From assembly GCA_963702035.1 (NCBI GenBank), contig OY969700.1, positions 1,674,001 to 1,738,000 on the forward strand: a stretch of 64,000 nt of DNA, in the 5' to 3' direction. Shown here in pieces: positions 7,962 to 16,989 of this stretch. Source of the stretch: VRUE01 sp963702035. Its GTDB lineage: Bacteria; Actinomycetota; Thermoleophilia; Solirubrobacterales; 70-9. The position numbers were made by a program, and so were the translations under genes. The notes below the pieces were generated by a model, which saw only the letters and a list, made by a program, of their open reading frames with translations, made no database searches and was not told the DNA's origin. Position 1 is the first letter of the stretch. Every line of letters starts with the position of its first letter.

Positions 7962-9608
7962 TCACTTCTGAGTCCGATCCGAGCGCATGTAGCGGCTTCC
8001 CCTTCGCTGCCCACTTCGGACCAACCGACCATCTGCAACAAGCTCGCTGAGCAACGCCAGGGCATCGAGGCGATCCAATCCGGTCATTGACCTCACATCA
8101 GCATTTTGAATCGATCCTCCCTCCGTGCTCGCGAAGACGAGCTCCTTGAGCTCATCCCGCGCCAGGCGCAGACCCGCTGGAGGCTCCAAATCGCCCTTCA
8201 ATTCGTAGACAGCTCCACCCCGCTCGCCTCTTTGAACGAGGAATCCCGCGTCTCGAAGTCGCTGTAGAGCGTTGGTTGCGGAAAAGCGATCGACGTGCGC
8301 GAGCTCTCGTACCCTGGAGTTCGTAAGCTCCTCCCCACGAGCCGCGTGAACCAGGACGATTCGATCCATAGGCTCAATCTCTCCCCGGGCCTCAACCTCA
8401 CGAACCCATGCCCTCTCCTGAGTGGTGACGCCACCGCGCACCGGAAGGGTCACCTCAACAGAGTGGCCAGTGTCCTCGAACGATGGAGGATCGAGCAACT
8501 CCTCCATCATCGAGTCCTGCATGATGTCGATTCCTCGCCCTGCATCCTCTGCCAAGCGAAAACGGCGCATGAGAGAGATGATCTTTGGATTACGCGACGA
8601 TTGAGCATCTCGAATGTTCTCTACCGTCACGGGAGCCGGCAGTGCTCCCGGTGAGACCACGGTCACGGCGCCCGGTCGTATCTCGATTCTGATGCTGCTT
8701 CCACTTTGCTCGTAGGAACGGTGAGCGATCGCGTTGGCGACCGCCTCTCGAATGACGACCTTCGGCAGCCTGGGAAGTTCATGGCGACGAAGCCCGAGCA
8801 CGACGACCTCAGATCCGAGCTCCTGCATTACCTGCTCAGTCGCGTCGGCCACCTGGCGGTTCACCGGACCCCGGACCTCAACGCGCTTGTCGGGATCAAC
8901 GACATCGGCGTCGGGAAAGCGGCGGATTTCAACGTAAGCCTTTGCAATGACCTTCTCCGGCTCTCGCAAGAGATAAAGCGCCCCAGCCACGCTCAGCTGC
9001 TCCGTACCAGGCACGAGAAGACCCTGTTCCTCGAGCCTGTCGCGGACATCCACGTCGGAGCCCCAATCAAGGGCCCCCCCGACTTCCGCAATCAATTCCG
9101 GGTCCGCCTCGGCGTAGCCGATTCCTGCGTCATTGAGCTCGAAACGCTCCAGCGACCGCTCGGAGATGAACCTGAACAGCTCTGCGTCAAACAGGGCGAC
9201 GTTCATCGCTCCCCGGCGAACGAGCACGCGCCCACTCGAGGTCTGGGCGAAGCCCTGGACGCGACGCTCTACCGAGAGGACCGTAATTGGCACATCATCG
9301 ACAAGGACTTCCTGAAGCCCATAGCGACCTGGATTCCTGATCGAGGCAACGGCCTGATGAATCGACTCCTCCACCCCCTGCGTCAATTGCTTCCCCAGCA
9401 CAGACCCAGAGTCCTCAACCCCGACCAGGACGATCCCACCCTCGGAGTTTGAAAGCGCGACGACAGCCTCTTGGAGTTTCTTGCCGCTAACGCCGCTCTT
9501 ACGCTCTACATATTGATCCTCTTTAGGAAATTCCCGCTTGAACTCGTCCTGCGACATGGCAAGTGGACGCGGGGCTGAGTTTTCTGGATGGAAAAGCGGA
9601 AATGGCAT
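7962..9608 (-). CDS. Schlafen-type AlbA_2 / HATPase_c_4 / winged-helix protein, paralogue A
   Basis: 548 aa in three parts. The N-terminal AlbA_2 (Schlafen) domain shows VERKSGV, NSEGGIVLVGVEDSG and QEVLVDDVPITVLSVE (about residues 25-135). The middle is a GHKL-like ATPase region with PKVVIREAVANAIAHRSY and LAEDAGRGIDIM (about 255-370). Two winged-helix modules follow to the end. The family comprises putative transcriptional regulators or defence-linked ATPases of unclear function. The ATG at 9608 has AGGA upstream; ATG 9557 (MSQDEF) is an alternative start. Lower GC than neighbours and a close homologue at 31920-33581 suggest acquisition and duplication within this genome. Confidence 0.85.
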   Translation of the reverse strand: MPFPLFHPENSAPRPLAMSQDEFKREFPKEDQYVERKSGVSGKKLQEAVVALSNSEGGIVLVGVEDSGSVLGKQLTQGVEESIHQAVASIRNPGRYGLQEVLVDDVPITVLSVERRVQGFAQTSSGRVLVRRGAMNVALFDAELFRFISERSLERFELNDAGIGYAEADPELIAEVGGALDWGSDVDVRDRLEEQGLLVPGTEQLSVAGALYLLREPEKVIAKAYVEIRRFPDADVVDPDKRVEVRGPVNRQVADATEQVMQELGSEVVVLGLRRHELPRLPKVVIREAVANAIAHRSYEQSGSSIRIEIRPGAVTVVSPGALPAPVTVENIRDAQSSRNPKIISLMRRFRLAEDAGRGIDIMQDSMMEELLDPPSFEDTGHSVEVTLPVRGGVTTQERAWVREVEARGEIEPMDRIVLVHAARGEELTNSRVRELAHVDRFSATNALQRLRDAGFLVQRGERGGAVYELKGDLEPPAGLRLARDELKELVFASTEGGSIQNADVRSMTGLDRLDALALLSELVADGRLVRSGQRRGSRYMRSDRTQK

Positions 9609-9659
9609 ACTTGCGAAGTCCTACTTGCTATTCGCAATTATGAACGGAATTGATATTGA

Positions 9660-9767
9660 TCATTTTATGATCGCAAGTTTGACATATCCAGCCAGTCTTT
9701 GCTTTATGTCTGCTTGAGTGCCCGGAATCTCGTCAGACCAGATGTCCTCAATTTGAAAGTCCAGCAT
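9660..9767 (-). CDS. Possible 35-aa small protein or gene remnant
   Basis: Open frame starting MLDFQIEDIWSDEIPG and ending LAIIK. Codon use is AT-rich and looks coding, but no good ribosome binding site is visible. It lies 51 bases upstream of the Schlafen-type gene on the same strand and overlaps the uncertain 5' end of the opposite-strand zinc-ribbon gene. It could be a leader peptide, a small partner, or the tail of a deleted gene. Confidence 0.25.
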   Translation of the reverse strand: MLDFQIEDIWSDEIPGTQADIKQRLAGYVKLAIIK

Positions 9768-10385
9768 CCCCCAAGATCGGTCGTTCCGCTCGAGGCTGGC
9801 GCCGGGCCCGACAATCCCCCCTGCCCCGCCTGCGGCGAGCCGCTCTTCGGCTGGCTCGACAGCCGCCCCGGGCTGGGCGGGCCGGTGAGCCGTTGCGAGA
9901 GCTGCGGACTGGGCGTCGTCGGCGGACCCGGAAGCGCCGAGGAGGCGCTGCGCGAGCTCGACCGCCTCGGGACCCAGATGGGCGTGACGATCGTCAACCG
10001 CGCCAGCTTCTCCGCCTGGATCGGCGGCGCCGGCTGGGCCGGTCTGGAGCGGGGCAGCCGTTACCTGTTCACGACCGAGGCAGTGCGCCGCCTCGTCGCC
10101 AACCGCGACCAGGTGGTCAAATCCACCCGCTGGCACCCCGGCACCGGCATAGCGACGATGTGGCAAACGATCCTCAACGCCTTCACTTTCGGCCGCAACG
10201 GCGCCCTCGGAGCCCTGGGCCGCGCCGGCGCCGTCTCAGCCTCCAAACCATGGCAGCGCCGCCTCGACACCCTGATCGACGTAGTAGTGGCGCTCCCAGC
10301 CCTCGTGATCGCCGTCCCTTTGGAGCTTCTCGCGGCAGTACTGCACCGCGGCAGCGCAACAACCCTCCACTTCGAGCTCCTCTAA
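9699..10385 (+). CDS. Zinc-ribbon protein with C-terminal membrane segment, unknown function
   Basis: A CPACGEPLFGW...CESCGLGV pair forms a four-cysteine zinc ribbon near the N-terminus. A central region of about 110 residues follows, and a hydrophobic segment LIDVVVALPALVIAVPLELL lies near the C-terminus. I do not recognise the family. The start is uncertain: only TTG codons (9699, 9714, 9753) precede the zinc ribbon, and the first 90 bases are AT-rich and unlike the rest. It ends 12 bases before a family-1 repeat and converges on the next gene. Confidence 0.6.
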   Translation: MLYVCLSARNLVRPDVLNLKVQHPPRSVVPLEAGAGPDNPPCPACGEPLFGWLDSRPGLGGPVSRCESCGLGVVGGPGSAEEALRELDRLGTQMGVTIVNRASFSAWIGGAGWAGLERGSRYLFTTEAVRRLVANRDQVVKSTRWHPGTGIATMWQTILNAFTFGRNGALGALGRAGAVSASKPWQRRLDTLIDVVVALPALVIAVPLELLAAVLHRGSATTLHFELL

Positions 10386-10396
10386 CCCGGCGAGAA

Positions 10397-10508
10397 AGAG
10401 GCGTCCCGGTAGGGGTGGAGCGTCTTGTACTTTTTCGCTGTCGGTCTGGCGGACGACTGAAGGCGGCCCACCGAAAAAGTTAAGCGGAACCCCTGCCGGG
10501 ACGCCTCT
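10397..10508. repeat. Family-1 palindromic element, copy B, between convergent genes
   Basis: 19-bp arms at 10397-10415 and 10490-10508 pair fully with one G-T wobble. The outer ten bases differ from copies A and C, yet match their own partner arm. The inner conserved part GGAGCGTCTTGTAC...GTTAAGCGGAAC is the same as in copy A. The right arm abuts the TAA stop of the minus-strand gene. Confidence 0.9.
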
Positions 10509-10807
10509 TAAGACAACCCTTCGCGAGCCTCGCGGACCAGGGTCACGGCCTCGGGAAAGAGGACCCGGATCGCGTCGCGCACCTGCATCGCCTGCTCGTC
10601 GCTGCTGCCGGTCAACTCGATCCGCTCGATCGAGGCCACGGTCAGGTCGGCCGCGAGGCGGATCGCGTTGTCGGCCCAGGCGACGCGCTGCGAAGACTGC
10701 ATCTGCTCGCTGAGCTCCTCCATGCGGGAACGGAACTCGTCGGGGTCGCCAAAGAGGTTGAATCCCTCCACAGGGGGAATGTAAGCAGACTGACTCAGTG
10801 AGGGCAC
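10508..10807 (-). CDS. Small cytosolic protein of unknown function
   Basis: 99 aa with no signal peptide or membrane segment. An opening GFNLFGDPDEFRSRMEELSEQM helix is followed by a mixed alpha/beta C-terminal half with IRLAADLTVASIERIELTG. The GTG start has AAAGGA four to five bases upstream, which supports it. It converges on the zinc-ribbon gene through a family-1 repeat and is divergent from the TadE-like gene 56 bases away. I do not recognise the family. Confidence 0.6.
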   Translation of the reverse strand: MPSLSQSAYIPPVEGFNLFGDPDEFRSRMEELSEQMQSSQRVAWADNAIRLAADLTVASIERIELTGSSDEQAMQVRDAIRVLFPEAVTLVREAREGLS

Positions 10808-10863
10808 AGAGTCCTTTCAAATAGCGCACCACGCGCGCGCCTCCAGGGCCTAGCGTCGCGCTC

Positions 10864-11511
10864 ATGTGGAGCGAGAGGGGATCGGCGAGTGTCGAGCAGG
10901 CCGGCCTGACGGCGCTGATCGCGCTGGTCCTGCTGGCGGCGATCGCAGCCCTCGCCTCGGGCGGCGAGATCGACCCGCGCAATGCCCTTGGGGGGACGAT
11001 CGCGAGGCGGATCGTCTGCGCACCCAGGCTCCCCGACGCCTGCCACCACCACCCGCTGGTCCCCGCCTACGGCTGGCCGCTGGCCCGCCTCGCCCGTGCT
11101 CTGGCGCCGTCCCCGGCCGCCCTGCCAGGACCGGAGGGACTGCCGTTGGTCCCGGTCGACTTCCGCCGCTGCCGGCGCCAGAGCTGCGCCGTGGCCGCGG
11201 GGCCGCACCTCACCGCTTCGGGACGGCGCGTCACCGCCTTCACCCAGATCGAGGACCGGCGCCGCACATTGGGGTGGGTCGAGTTGACCTACTGGCTCTA
11301 CCGTCCCGGCCTCGGCTGGGAACGCGTCGTCCGCCGCGCGACACAGGCTCAGATCGAGGCCGCGGGCAATGTCCGGGTCCTGCTCAAGGACGACCCTGCG
11401 CTGGTGCCGCTGGAGACCCTGCCCGGCCGCGACCACTACGAATTCCCGCCCAGCGAGGAGCCGCCCTGGCGGTGGCACATCGACAGCCGCTACCCAGGTT
11501 GGTCGAGCTAA
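10864..11511 (+). CDS. Pseudopilin (TadE/Flp)-like secreted protein
   Basis: 215 aa. The N-terminus reads ERGSASVEQAGLTALIALV and then a hydrophobic stretch, the pattern of a Flp/TadE-type prepilin (short basic leader, glycine, Glu at +5, then a transmembrane helix). The remainder is a globular domain with several cysteines (IVCAPRLPDAC, FRRCRRQSC) that may form disulfides outside the cell. No other pilus gene lies nearby, so it may be an orphan surface protein. Its stop overlaps that of the convergent flippase-like gene by four bases. Confidence 0.65.
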   Translation: MWSERGSASVEQAGLTALIALVLLAAIAALASGGEIDPRNALGGTIARRIVCAPRLPDACHHHPLVPAYGWPLARLARALAPSPAALPGPEGLPLVPVDFRRCRRQSCAVAAGPHLTASGRRVTAFTQIEDRRRTLGWVELTYWLYRPGLGWERVVRRATQAQIEAAGNVRVLLKDDPALVPLETLPGRDHYEFPPSEEPPWRWHIDSRYPGWSS

Positions 11512-12488
11512 CCGGGCGAGGCGTCCGGGGCCGACCGGTCCTCTTCGGCCTGACGGATCAACCCCCGCCAGTCCGTCGTGCGGAACACCAGCAGGATCGC
11601 GACGAAGCCGAGCACCACCGACCAGGCCGCCATCGCGATCTGCGTCCCGACCGAAAAGGAGAGCACGGCCGAGCGCGACGGCCCGTTCAGGGTCGCGACC
11701 AGAAGCGCCTGCTGGGCGCCGGCGCCGCCGGGCGTGAAGGGGACGATGTTGGCGATCGCCTGCACGCTCATCACCAGCATCACGTTGCCGACCGAGCCGC
11801 CGATGTTGAAGGCCTCGAGGAAGAACCAGAAGGCGGCGAAACGGAGGAGCCAGCCAACGCCCTGCCAGGCCGCCACCTCGCGCAGGTAGCGGCGCGGCCT
11901 GGTGAGGATGACGACGCCCTGTTTGACCCGGTCCCAGAAGCGACGCACGCGGTGCGCCAGCAGGTAGATCGCGATCGCGATCGCGATGAGCGTCGCGCCC
12001 AGCACGATCAGGAAGACCTGTGGGTGTTCGGCCCAGAAGGAGATCTCGAAGGCCGGCAGATCGGGCAGCTGCGGCGGCTTCGGCAGCAAGCCCTGCGAAA
12101 CCGCGTAGAGCAGCACCAGCAAGCCGACGGTCGTGTCGAAGACAGTCTGGACGAGGAAGGAGGACGTGACCGCCGGGTAGGAGGACCCCGGGATCTGGCG
12201 TTTGACGAGGAAGACTTTGGTCACGTCGCCGGCGTGGGCGGGGACGATCGCGTTGATCCCCGCCCCGGCCAGGTAGGCGGCGGCGAGCTCCAGGAAGGAG
12301 ATCCGGACCCCCGGGTAGGCGGCGTGGAGGACGTTGCGCCAGGCCCAGGCCCGCGCCAGCTGCATCCCCGCCAGGCAACCCAGCGCGAGCGCAAAAGGCG
12401 TCCAGTGGATGTCCGCGAGGTGCTCGAAGAATGCCGTCGCCGCGTTGGCGAAGGATTCGGCGCTGGACCCGAAGTCGGCGAGTGGCAT
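11508..12488 (-). CDS. LPG-synthase-TM / AglD-like flippase family membrane protein
   Basis: 326 aa with about eight transmembrane helices. The segment AGAGINAIVPAHAGDVTKVFL and the later ANIVPFTPGGAGAQQALL are the two characteristic half-repeats of the lysylphosphatidylglycerol-synthase transmembrane (UPF0104) family. Members move lipid-linked substrates or occur fused to aminoacyl-lipid synthases; here there is no catalytic fusion. The ATG lies 20 bases from the divergent sulfotransferase start, so the two promoters must overlap. Substrate unknown. Confidence 0.8.
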   Translation of the reverse strand: MPLADFGSSAESFANAATAFFEHLADIHWTPFALALGCLAGMQLARAWAWRNVLHAAYPGVRISFLELAAAYLAGAGINAIVPAHAGDVTKVFLVKRQIPGSSYPAVTSSFLVQTVFDTTVGLLVLLYAVSQGLLPKPPQLPDLPAFEISFWAEHPQVFLIVLGATLIAIAIAIYLLAHRVRRFWDRVKQGVVILTRPRRYLREVAAWQGVGWLLRFAAFWFFLEAFNIGGSVGNVMLVMSVQAIANIVPFTPGGAGAQQALLVATLNGPSRSAVLSFSVGTQIAMAAWSVVLGFVAILLVFRTTDWRGLIRQAEEDRSAPDASPG

Positions 12489-12508
12489 CCAGTTACACTA
12501 GCCCGCTC

Positions 12509-13498
12509 GTGTCAGCCCCCGACCCGACTCAGACCGCGCCCGCGGCGCCGCATGATCCCGCCGACGAGGCGATGTGCGCGCGTGCCCGCGAGCGCTTCAC
12601 CGGCGACCGCGGCAGCCGCTTTCGGCGCCGCCGCAAGCGCCACGCCGAGCTGCCCAACCTGATCATCATCGGCGGCTTGAAGTGCGGCACGACGAGCATC
12701 CACCACTACCTCGGCCTGCACCCCCAGATCCACATGTCGAAGCCGAAGGAGCTCAACTTCTTCGTCGAGGAGCTCAACTGGGACCTCGGCCTCGACTGGT
12801 ACGCGAGCCGCTTCGACGATCGCTTCAAGGTGCGCGGAGAGTCCTCGCCCCACTACACCAACCTGCCGCGCTTCGGTGGCGTGCCGGAGCGGATCAAGGA
12901 ACACTGCCCCGATGCCCGCCTGCTCTACATGGTCCGCGACCCGATCAAGCGCATCCTCTCCCACTGGGTGCACGCGACCGGCGCCGGCTATGAGACGCGT
13001 GAGCTGGTCCCGACCCTGTCGGAGCCCGACTCCTCCTACATCCAGCGCTCGATGTACTGGATGCAGCTGCAGCCCTACCTCGAGCTGTTCGACCGCTCGC
13101 AGATCGAGGTGATCACCCAGGAGGAGCTGCAGTCCGAACGCGAAGAGACGATGCGCAAGGCGTTCCGCTTCGCCGGAGTCGACGAGACCTTCACCTCCGA
13201 GCAGTTCGACCGCGAGTGGGAGAAGTCGAGCGCCAAGCAGGGCGACAAATACCAGGTGATGGAGAAGCTCGTGAAACTGCCCGGTCTGCGCTCCTTCGAT
13301 CGCAACTTCGACCGCCTGCCCGAGTCGCTGCGCTGGATCGTCGAGAAGGTCGTCCACGACCCGGAGAAGCCGCCGGCGCCGAAGCCGAAGCTCCCCGACG
13401 ACCTCTTCGAGACTGTCCGCGGGCGCTTCGGCGCCGACGTCGCCGGGCTGCAGGAGTTCGCCGGCCGCGAGTTCGCCGGCTGGCACGACTACTCCTGA
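12509..13498 (+). CDS. PAPS-dependent sulfotransferase family protein
   Basis: 329 aa from GTG 12509. The 5'-phosphosulfate loop is seen as IIIGGLKCGTTSIHHYL (about residues 49-65). The 3'-phosphate-binding segment reads LLYMVRDPIKRILSHW, with the conserved Arg-Asp-Pro and downstream serine. An N-terminal extension of about 45 residues is basic and likely disordered. It would transfer sulfate from PAPS to a carbohydrate or lipid; the acceptor is unknown. Start is chosen because upstream codons would overlap the divergent flippase gene. Confidence 0.85.
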   Translation: MSAPDPTQTAPAAPHDPADEAMCARARERFTGDRGSRFRRRRKRHAELPNLIIIGGLKCGTTSIHHYLGLHPQIHMSKPKELNFFVEELNWDLGLDWYASRFDDRFKVRGESSPHYTNLPRFGGVPERIKEHCPDARLLYMVRDPIKRILSHWVHATGAGYETRELVPTLSEPDSSYIQRSMYWMQLQPYLELFDRSQIEVITQEELQSEREETMRKAFRFAGVDETFTSEQFDREWEKSSAKQGDKYQVMEKLVKLPGLRSFDRNFDRLPESLRWIVEKVVHDPEKPPAPKPKLPDDLFETVRGRFGADVAGLQEFAGREFAGWHDYS

Positions 13499-13519
13499 GC
13501 CGCTGAGTACGCTGCGCCT

Positions 13520-14086
13520 GTGCGGCGCCTGCTTCCCGATCCCGGCACCACTACCGTCGAGGCGCAGCTCGACACTTACCGGCCCTGGGAGCAGCCGCGC
13601 GACGATCGCCCCTATCTGGCGATGAACTTTGCCGCCACGGTTGACGGGCGGGCGGCGATCGGCGGCGTCTCGGGGCCGATCGGCTCGGCCGCCGACACCG
13701 CGATGCTGGTCGGTCTGAGGACCAGATTCGACGCGGTGATGATCGGCGCCGGGACGAAGCGGGCCGAGCGCTACAGCGGCGACATCGGCAGGCGGCTCGT
13801 CGTGGTCGAGAGCGGGCCGGAAGGACCGGCGGACCTGCCGGGGCTCCTACGCTCCCTGCGCGAGGAAGGCGTGAGGGCGCTGCTCTGCGAGGGCGGGCCG
13901 AGACTCCACGGCGCCCTGCAGGCGGCCGGGCTCGTCGACGAGCTCTTCCTGACGATCGCGCCGAAGCTGGTCGGGGGCATCGCGCCGCGCATCCTCGAGG
14001 GCGACTTGCCGGGCATGGAGCCGCTGGAGCTGGCCTGGCTGCTCGAGGAAGACGGCGAGCTCTTCGCCCGCTACGGCCGCCGCTGA
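13520..14086 (+). CDS. RibD C-terminal-like (DHFR-fold) reductase
   Basis: 188 aa. It opens with YLAMNFAATVDGRAAIG and continues with RTRFDAVMIGAGTKRAERY and ALLCEGGPRLHGAL, matching the NADPH-binding reductase domain of RibD without the deaminase half. Stand-alone members reduce the ribosylaminopyrimidine intermediate of riboflavin synthesis or act on other substrates. The start is GTG. It follows the sulfotransferase by 21 bases and precedes the acyl-CoA dehydrogenase by 53 bases, all on one strand. Confidence 0.8.
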   Translation: MRRLLPDPGTTTVEAQLDTYRPWEQPRDDRPYLAMNFAATVDGRAAIGGVSGPIGSAADTAMLVGLRTRFDAVMIGAGTKRAERYSGDIGRRLVVVESGPEGPADLPGLLRSLREEGVRALLCEGGPRLHGALQAAGLVDELFLTIAPKLVGGIAPRILEGDLPGMEPLELAWLLEEDGELFARYGRR

Positions 14087-14139
14087 GCACCGCACCGGTA
14101 CCGTTCCCCCACCGGAACCGAGGAGAGGACGCGACACCG

Positions 14140-15405
<1,266 letters not shown>

Positions 15406-15440
15406 CGCGATTCACGATCCGCCGAAGCGCAAATTCACGG

Positions 15441-15490
15441 ATTGTCCGGCCAACTTGGACACATGAGCAGTATGATCTGGACACATGAGC
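15441..15490. promoter_or_regulatory. Operator-like direct repeats over the start of the HTH-nucleotidyltransferase gene
   Basis: TGGACACATGAGC occurs twice (15456-15468 and 15478-15490), 22 bp apart, about two helical turns. The second copy includes the start codon. TGTCC at 15443-15447 forms an inverted pair with the first GGACA. Because the gene product has an N-terminal helix-turn-helix, autoregulation at this site is likely. Confidence 0.5.
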
Positions 15491-16048
15491 CGTGCATTTG
15501 CAGAGACCGCTGAGGCGCTTCAGTGCGATGAGCGCACGCTCCGCCGCTATGCGAACCAGGGTCTTCTGCGGGGGGAGCGGCGAGGGCGACGGGAACTGCG
15601 GCTGCCCTACGGCGAGGAGCGCTACCTGCAGCAGCACTGGGCGCTCTTGAGCGGCGTCCGCCGCGCGCTGCGCACGGAGCACCGCGTCCGCCTCGCTGTC
15701 CTGTTCGGCTCCACCGCCACCGGAGACGATCTGCCGGGGTCCGATGTCAACCTGCTGATCGAGCATTCAACCGGCGACCTCGAGCAGGTCGCCGAGCTTC
15801 GGCGGCGCCTCCAGAGGCGTGTCGGGCAACCGATCCATCTCACCCTGCTCGACGACGCCCGACAGTCTCCGGTGCTACTGGCGGACATCCTGCGCGAGGG
15901 GAGGGTGATCGTCGACCGCGACGAGACCTGGAACCGACTCATGCGTCAGTGGAGTGGGGTACTCCGTGATGCGACCGCGGAAGAAGGCGCGATCCACGCC
16001 GGAGCTCGACAGGCGATCGCCGACGCGCGAGCGAGGCTCGGCGCATGA
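15485..16048 (+). CDS. HTH plus MNT-type nucleotidyltransferase protein with altered catalytic motif
   Basis: 187 aa. The N-terminal MerR/HTH-like region (ECDERTLRRYANQG-type, about residues 10-45) is fused to a minimal nucleotidyltransferase fold. Its motif reads FGSTATG then GSDVNLLIE: the first catalytic Asp (D87) is kept, but the second is Asn (N89), so nucleotidyl transfer is probably lost. Stand-alone MNT proteins act as antitoxins that AMPylate HEPN toxins; no HEPN gene follows here. The frame ends 198 bases before an XRE-type gene. It may now be only a DNA-binding regulator or an orphan antitoxin. Confidence 0.7.
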   Translation: MSRAFAETAEALQCDERTLRRYANQGLLRGERRGRRELRLPYGEERYLQQHWALLSGVRRALRTEHRVRLAVLFGSTATGDDLPGSDVNLLIEHSTGDLEQVAELRRRLQRRVGQPIHLTLLDDARQSPVLLADILREGRVIVDRDETWNRLMRQWSGVLRDATAEEGAIHAGARQAIADARARLGA

Positions 16049-16112
16049 TGGGCCCGGGCCCAGGCGACGCGGCCGAACCCTCACCGCGAACGAAAGGTCA
16101 GAAGCGACTTGA

Positions 16113-16250
16113 CCATATCCTGGGTTTGCCTCACTTGCCGGTGTCTGGTGCGGCCAGGTCAAGCTCGTCGCCGACTTCGACGATCTCCCCGACAGTCTCG
16201 GTGACGCGCTTGGCGCATGCTGCGATTCAGACTCGGGTGACGAGTCGTGA
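16113..16250 (+). pseudogene. Possible antitoxin-tail remnant upstream of the XRE gene
   Basis: A short open stretch without a start codon reads GQVKLVADFDDLPDSLGDA before a TGA that overlaps the GTG start of the next gene. The acidic DFDDLPDSL motif is like the toxin-binding tail of Phd/AbrB-type antitoxins. This is weak evidence; it may be a chance frame. Confidence 0.2.
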
Positions 16251-16801
16251 CCGAGCTGATATTCCGCAATGTCAACGCCTCGCCAGACGACCCGGTCACC
16301 CAGTGGCCGCAGGAGGCGATTCAGGCCGCGCTCGAGCGCGGCAGCCTCTCTCATTGGCGGCGACTGACCAGGGCGATCCGCGCCGACCCGTGGGGGCCGG
16401 TCGCCCGCCGGGTCGAGGAGGTGCTCACGTACAGCCGCCCCTACGGAGTGGCGAAGGCGATGGAGCGAATCGTCGCCCGGGCTCGCGAAGCCGCCGAGGC
16501 GAGCGAGCGCCAGGCCGTCGTCGCCGAGGTCGCACGACTGGTCGACGAATCCGGCCTCACTCGGGCGGACTTCGCATCGCGGATCGGAACGTCCGCCTCG
16601 CGCCTCTCAACCTATGTCAACGGCTGGGTGACTCCGTCCGCATCGCTGCTGCTGCGGATGAAGGAAATTGCTCAGCGGGAGCACGCCGGACGGGAACTGC
16701 TTGCGATGCCTCCGCCCCCAGGCGAGGTTCAAGAGCCCGACTGGCAGGATCAGAAGCGGGAGTTGCGCGACGCTCCGATGCGCAAGTCGCCCGGTGCGTG
16801 A
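16247..16801 (+). CDS. XRE-type helix-turn-helix protein, likely antitoxin
   Basis: 184 aa from GTG. An N-terminal domain opens with TQWPQEAIQAALERG and includes WRRLTRAIRADPWGPVARRVEE. A helix-turn-helix follows as LVDESGLTRADFASRIGTS plus RLSTYVNGWVTPSASLLLRM (about residues 97-137). The first part resembles antitoxins encoded beside PIN-domain toxins. A frame carrying only the end of a PIN domain overlaps its 3' end (16794-16922), so the toxin appears deleted. Confidence 0.7.
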   Translation: MTELIFRNVNASPDDPVTQWPQEAIQAALERGSLSHWRRLTRAIRADPWGPVARRVEEVLTYSRPYGVAKAMERIVARAREAAEASERQAVVAEVARLVDESGLTRADFASRIGTSASRLSTYVNGWVTPSASLLLRMKEIAQREHAGRELLAMPPPPGEVQEPDWQDQKRELRDAPMRKSPGA

Positions 16802-16922
16802 GTCTCCTCCAGACCGCGGAATCGATGCCATTCTCGTCACGGATCGGGCCTTCGACGAGGTCGATGGCCTGGAACGGATCGACCCCGCCGACGAGCGAGC
16901 CGTCGAGACGCTGATCGGCTGA
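16794..16922 (+). pseudogene. C-terminal remnant of a PIN-domain toxin
   Basis: About 42 codons ending DAILVTDRAFDEVDGLERID and a short tail. The TDRAFDEV segment matches the final acidic motif and last strand of PIN-domain ribonucleases. The first 100 or so residues expected of a PIN toxin are missing. The fragment starts within the 3' end of the XRE gene, so the deletion joined the two. A strong hairpin terminator follows 17 bases later. Confidence 0.5.
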
Positions 16923-16938
16923 CGTCCTTCGCCAACAA

Positions 16939-16967
16939 AAGGGCCGGGCTTTCGCCCGGCCCTTAAC
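16939..16967. terminator. Bidirectional intrinsic terminator
   Basis: A GC stem GGGCCGGGC / GCCCGGCCC with TTTC loop, flanked by A-rich bases on one side and TT on the other. It sits between the plus-strand toxin-antitoxin debris and the convergent minus-strand repetitive surface protein. Confidence 0.8.
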
Positions 16968-16989
16968 CACACAATGAGGTGCTCCCGGT

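Noticed and set aside
10866..12662. A 598-codon plus-strand frame across the TadE-like and flippase-like genes
   Set aside because: It runs antisense to the flippase gene and out of frame with the TadE-like gene, both of which have clear protein features.
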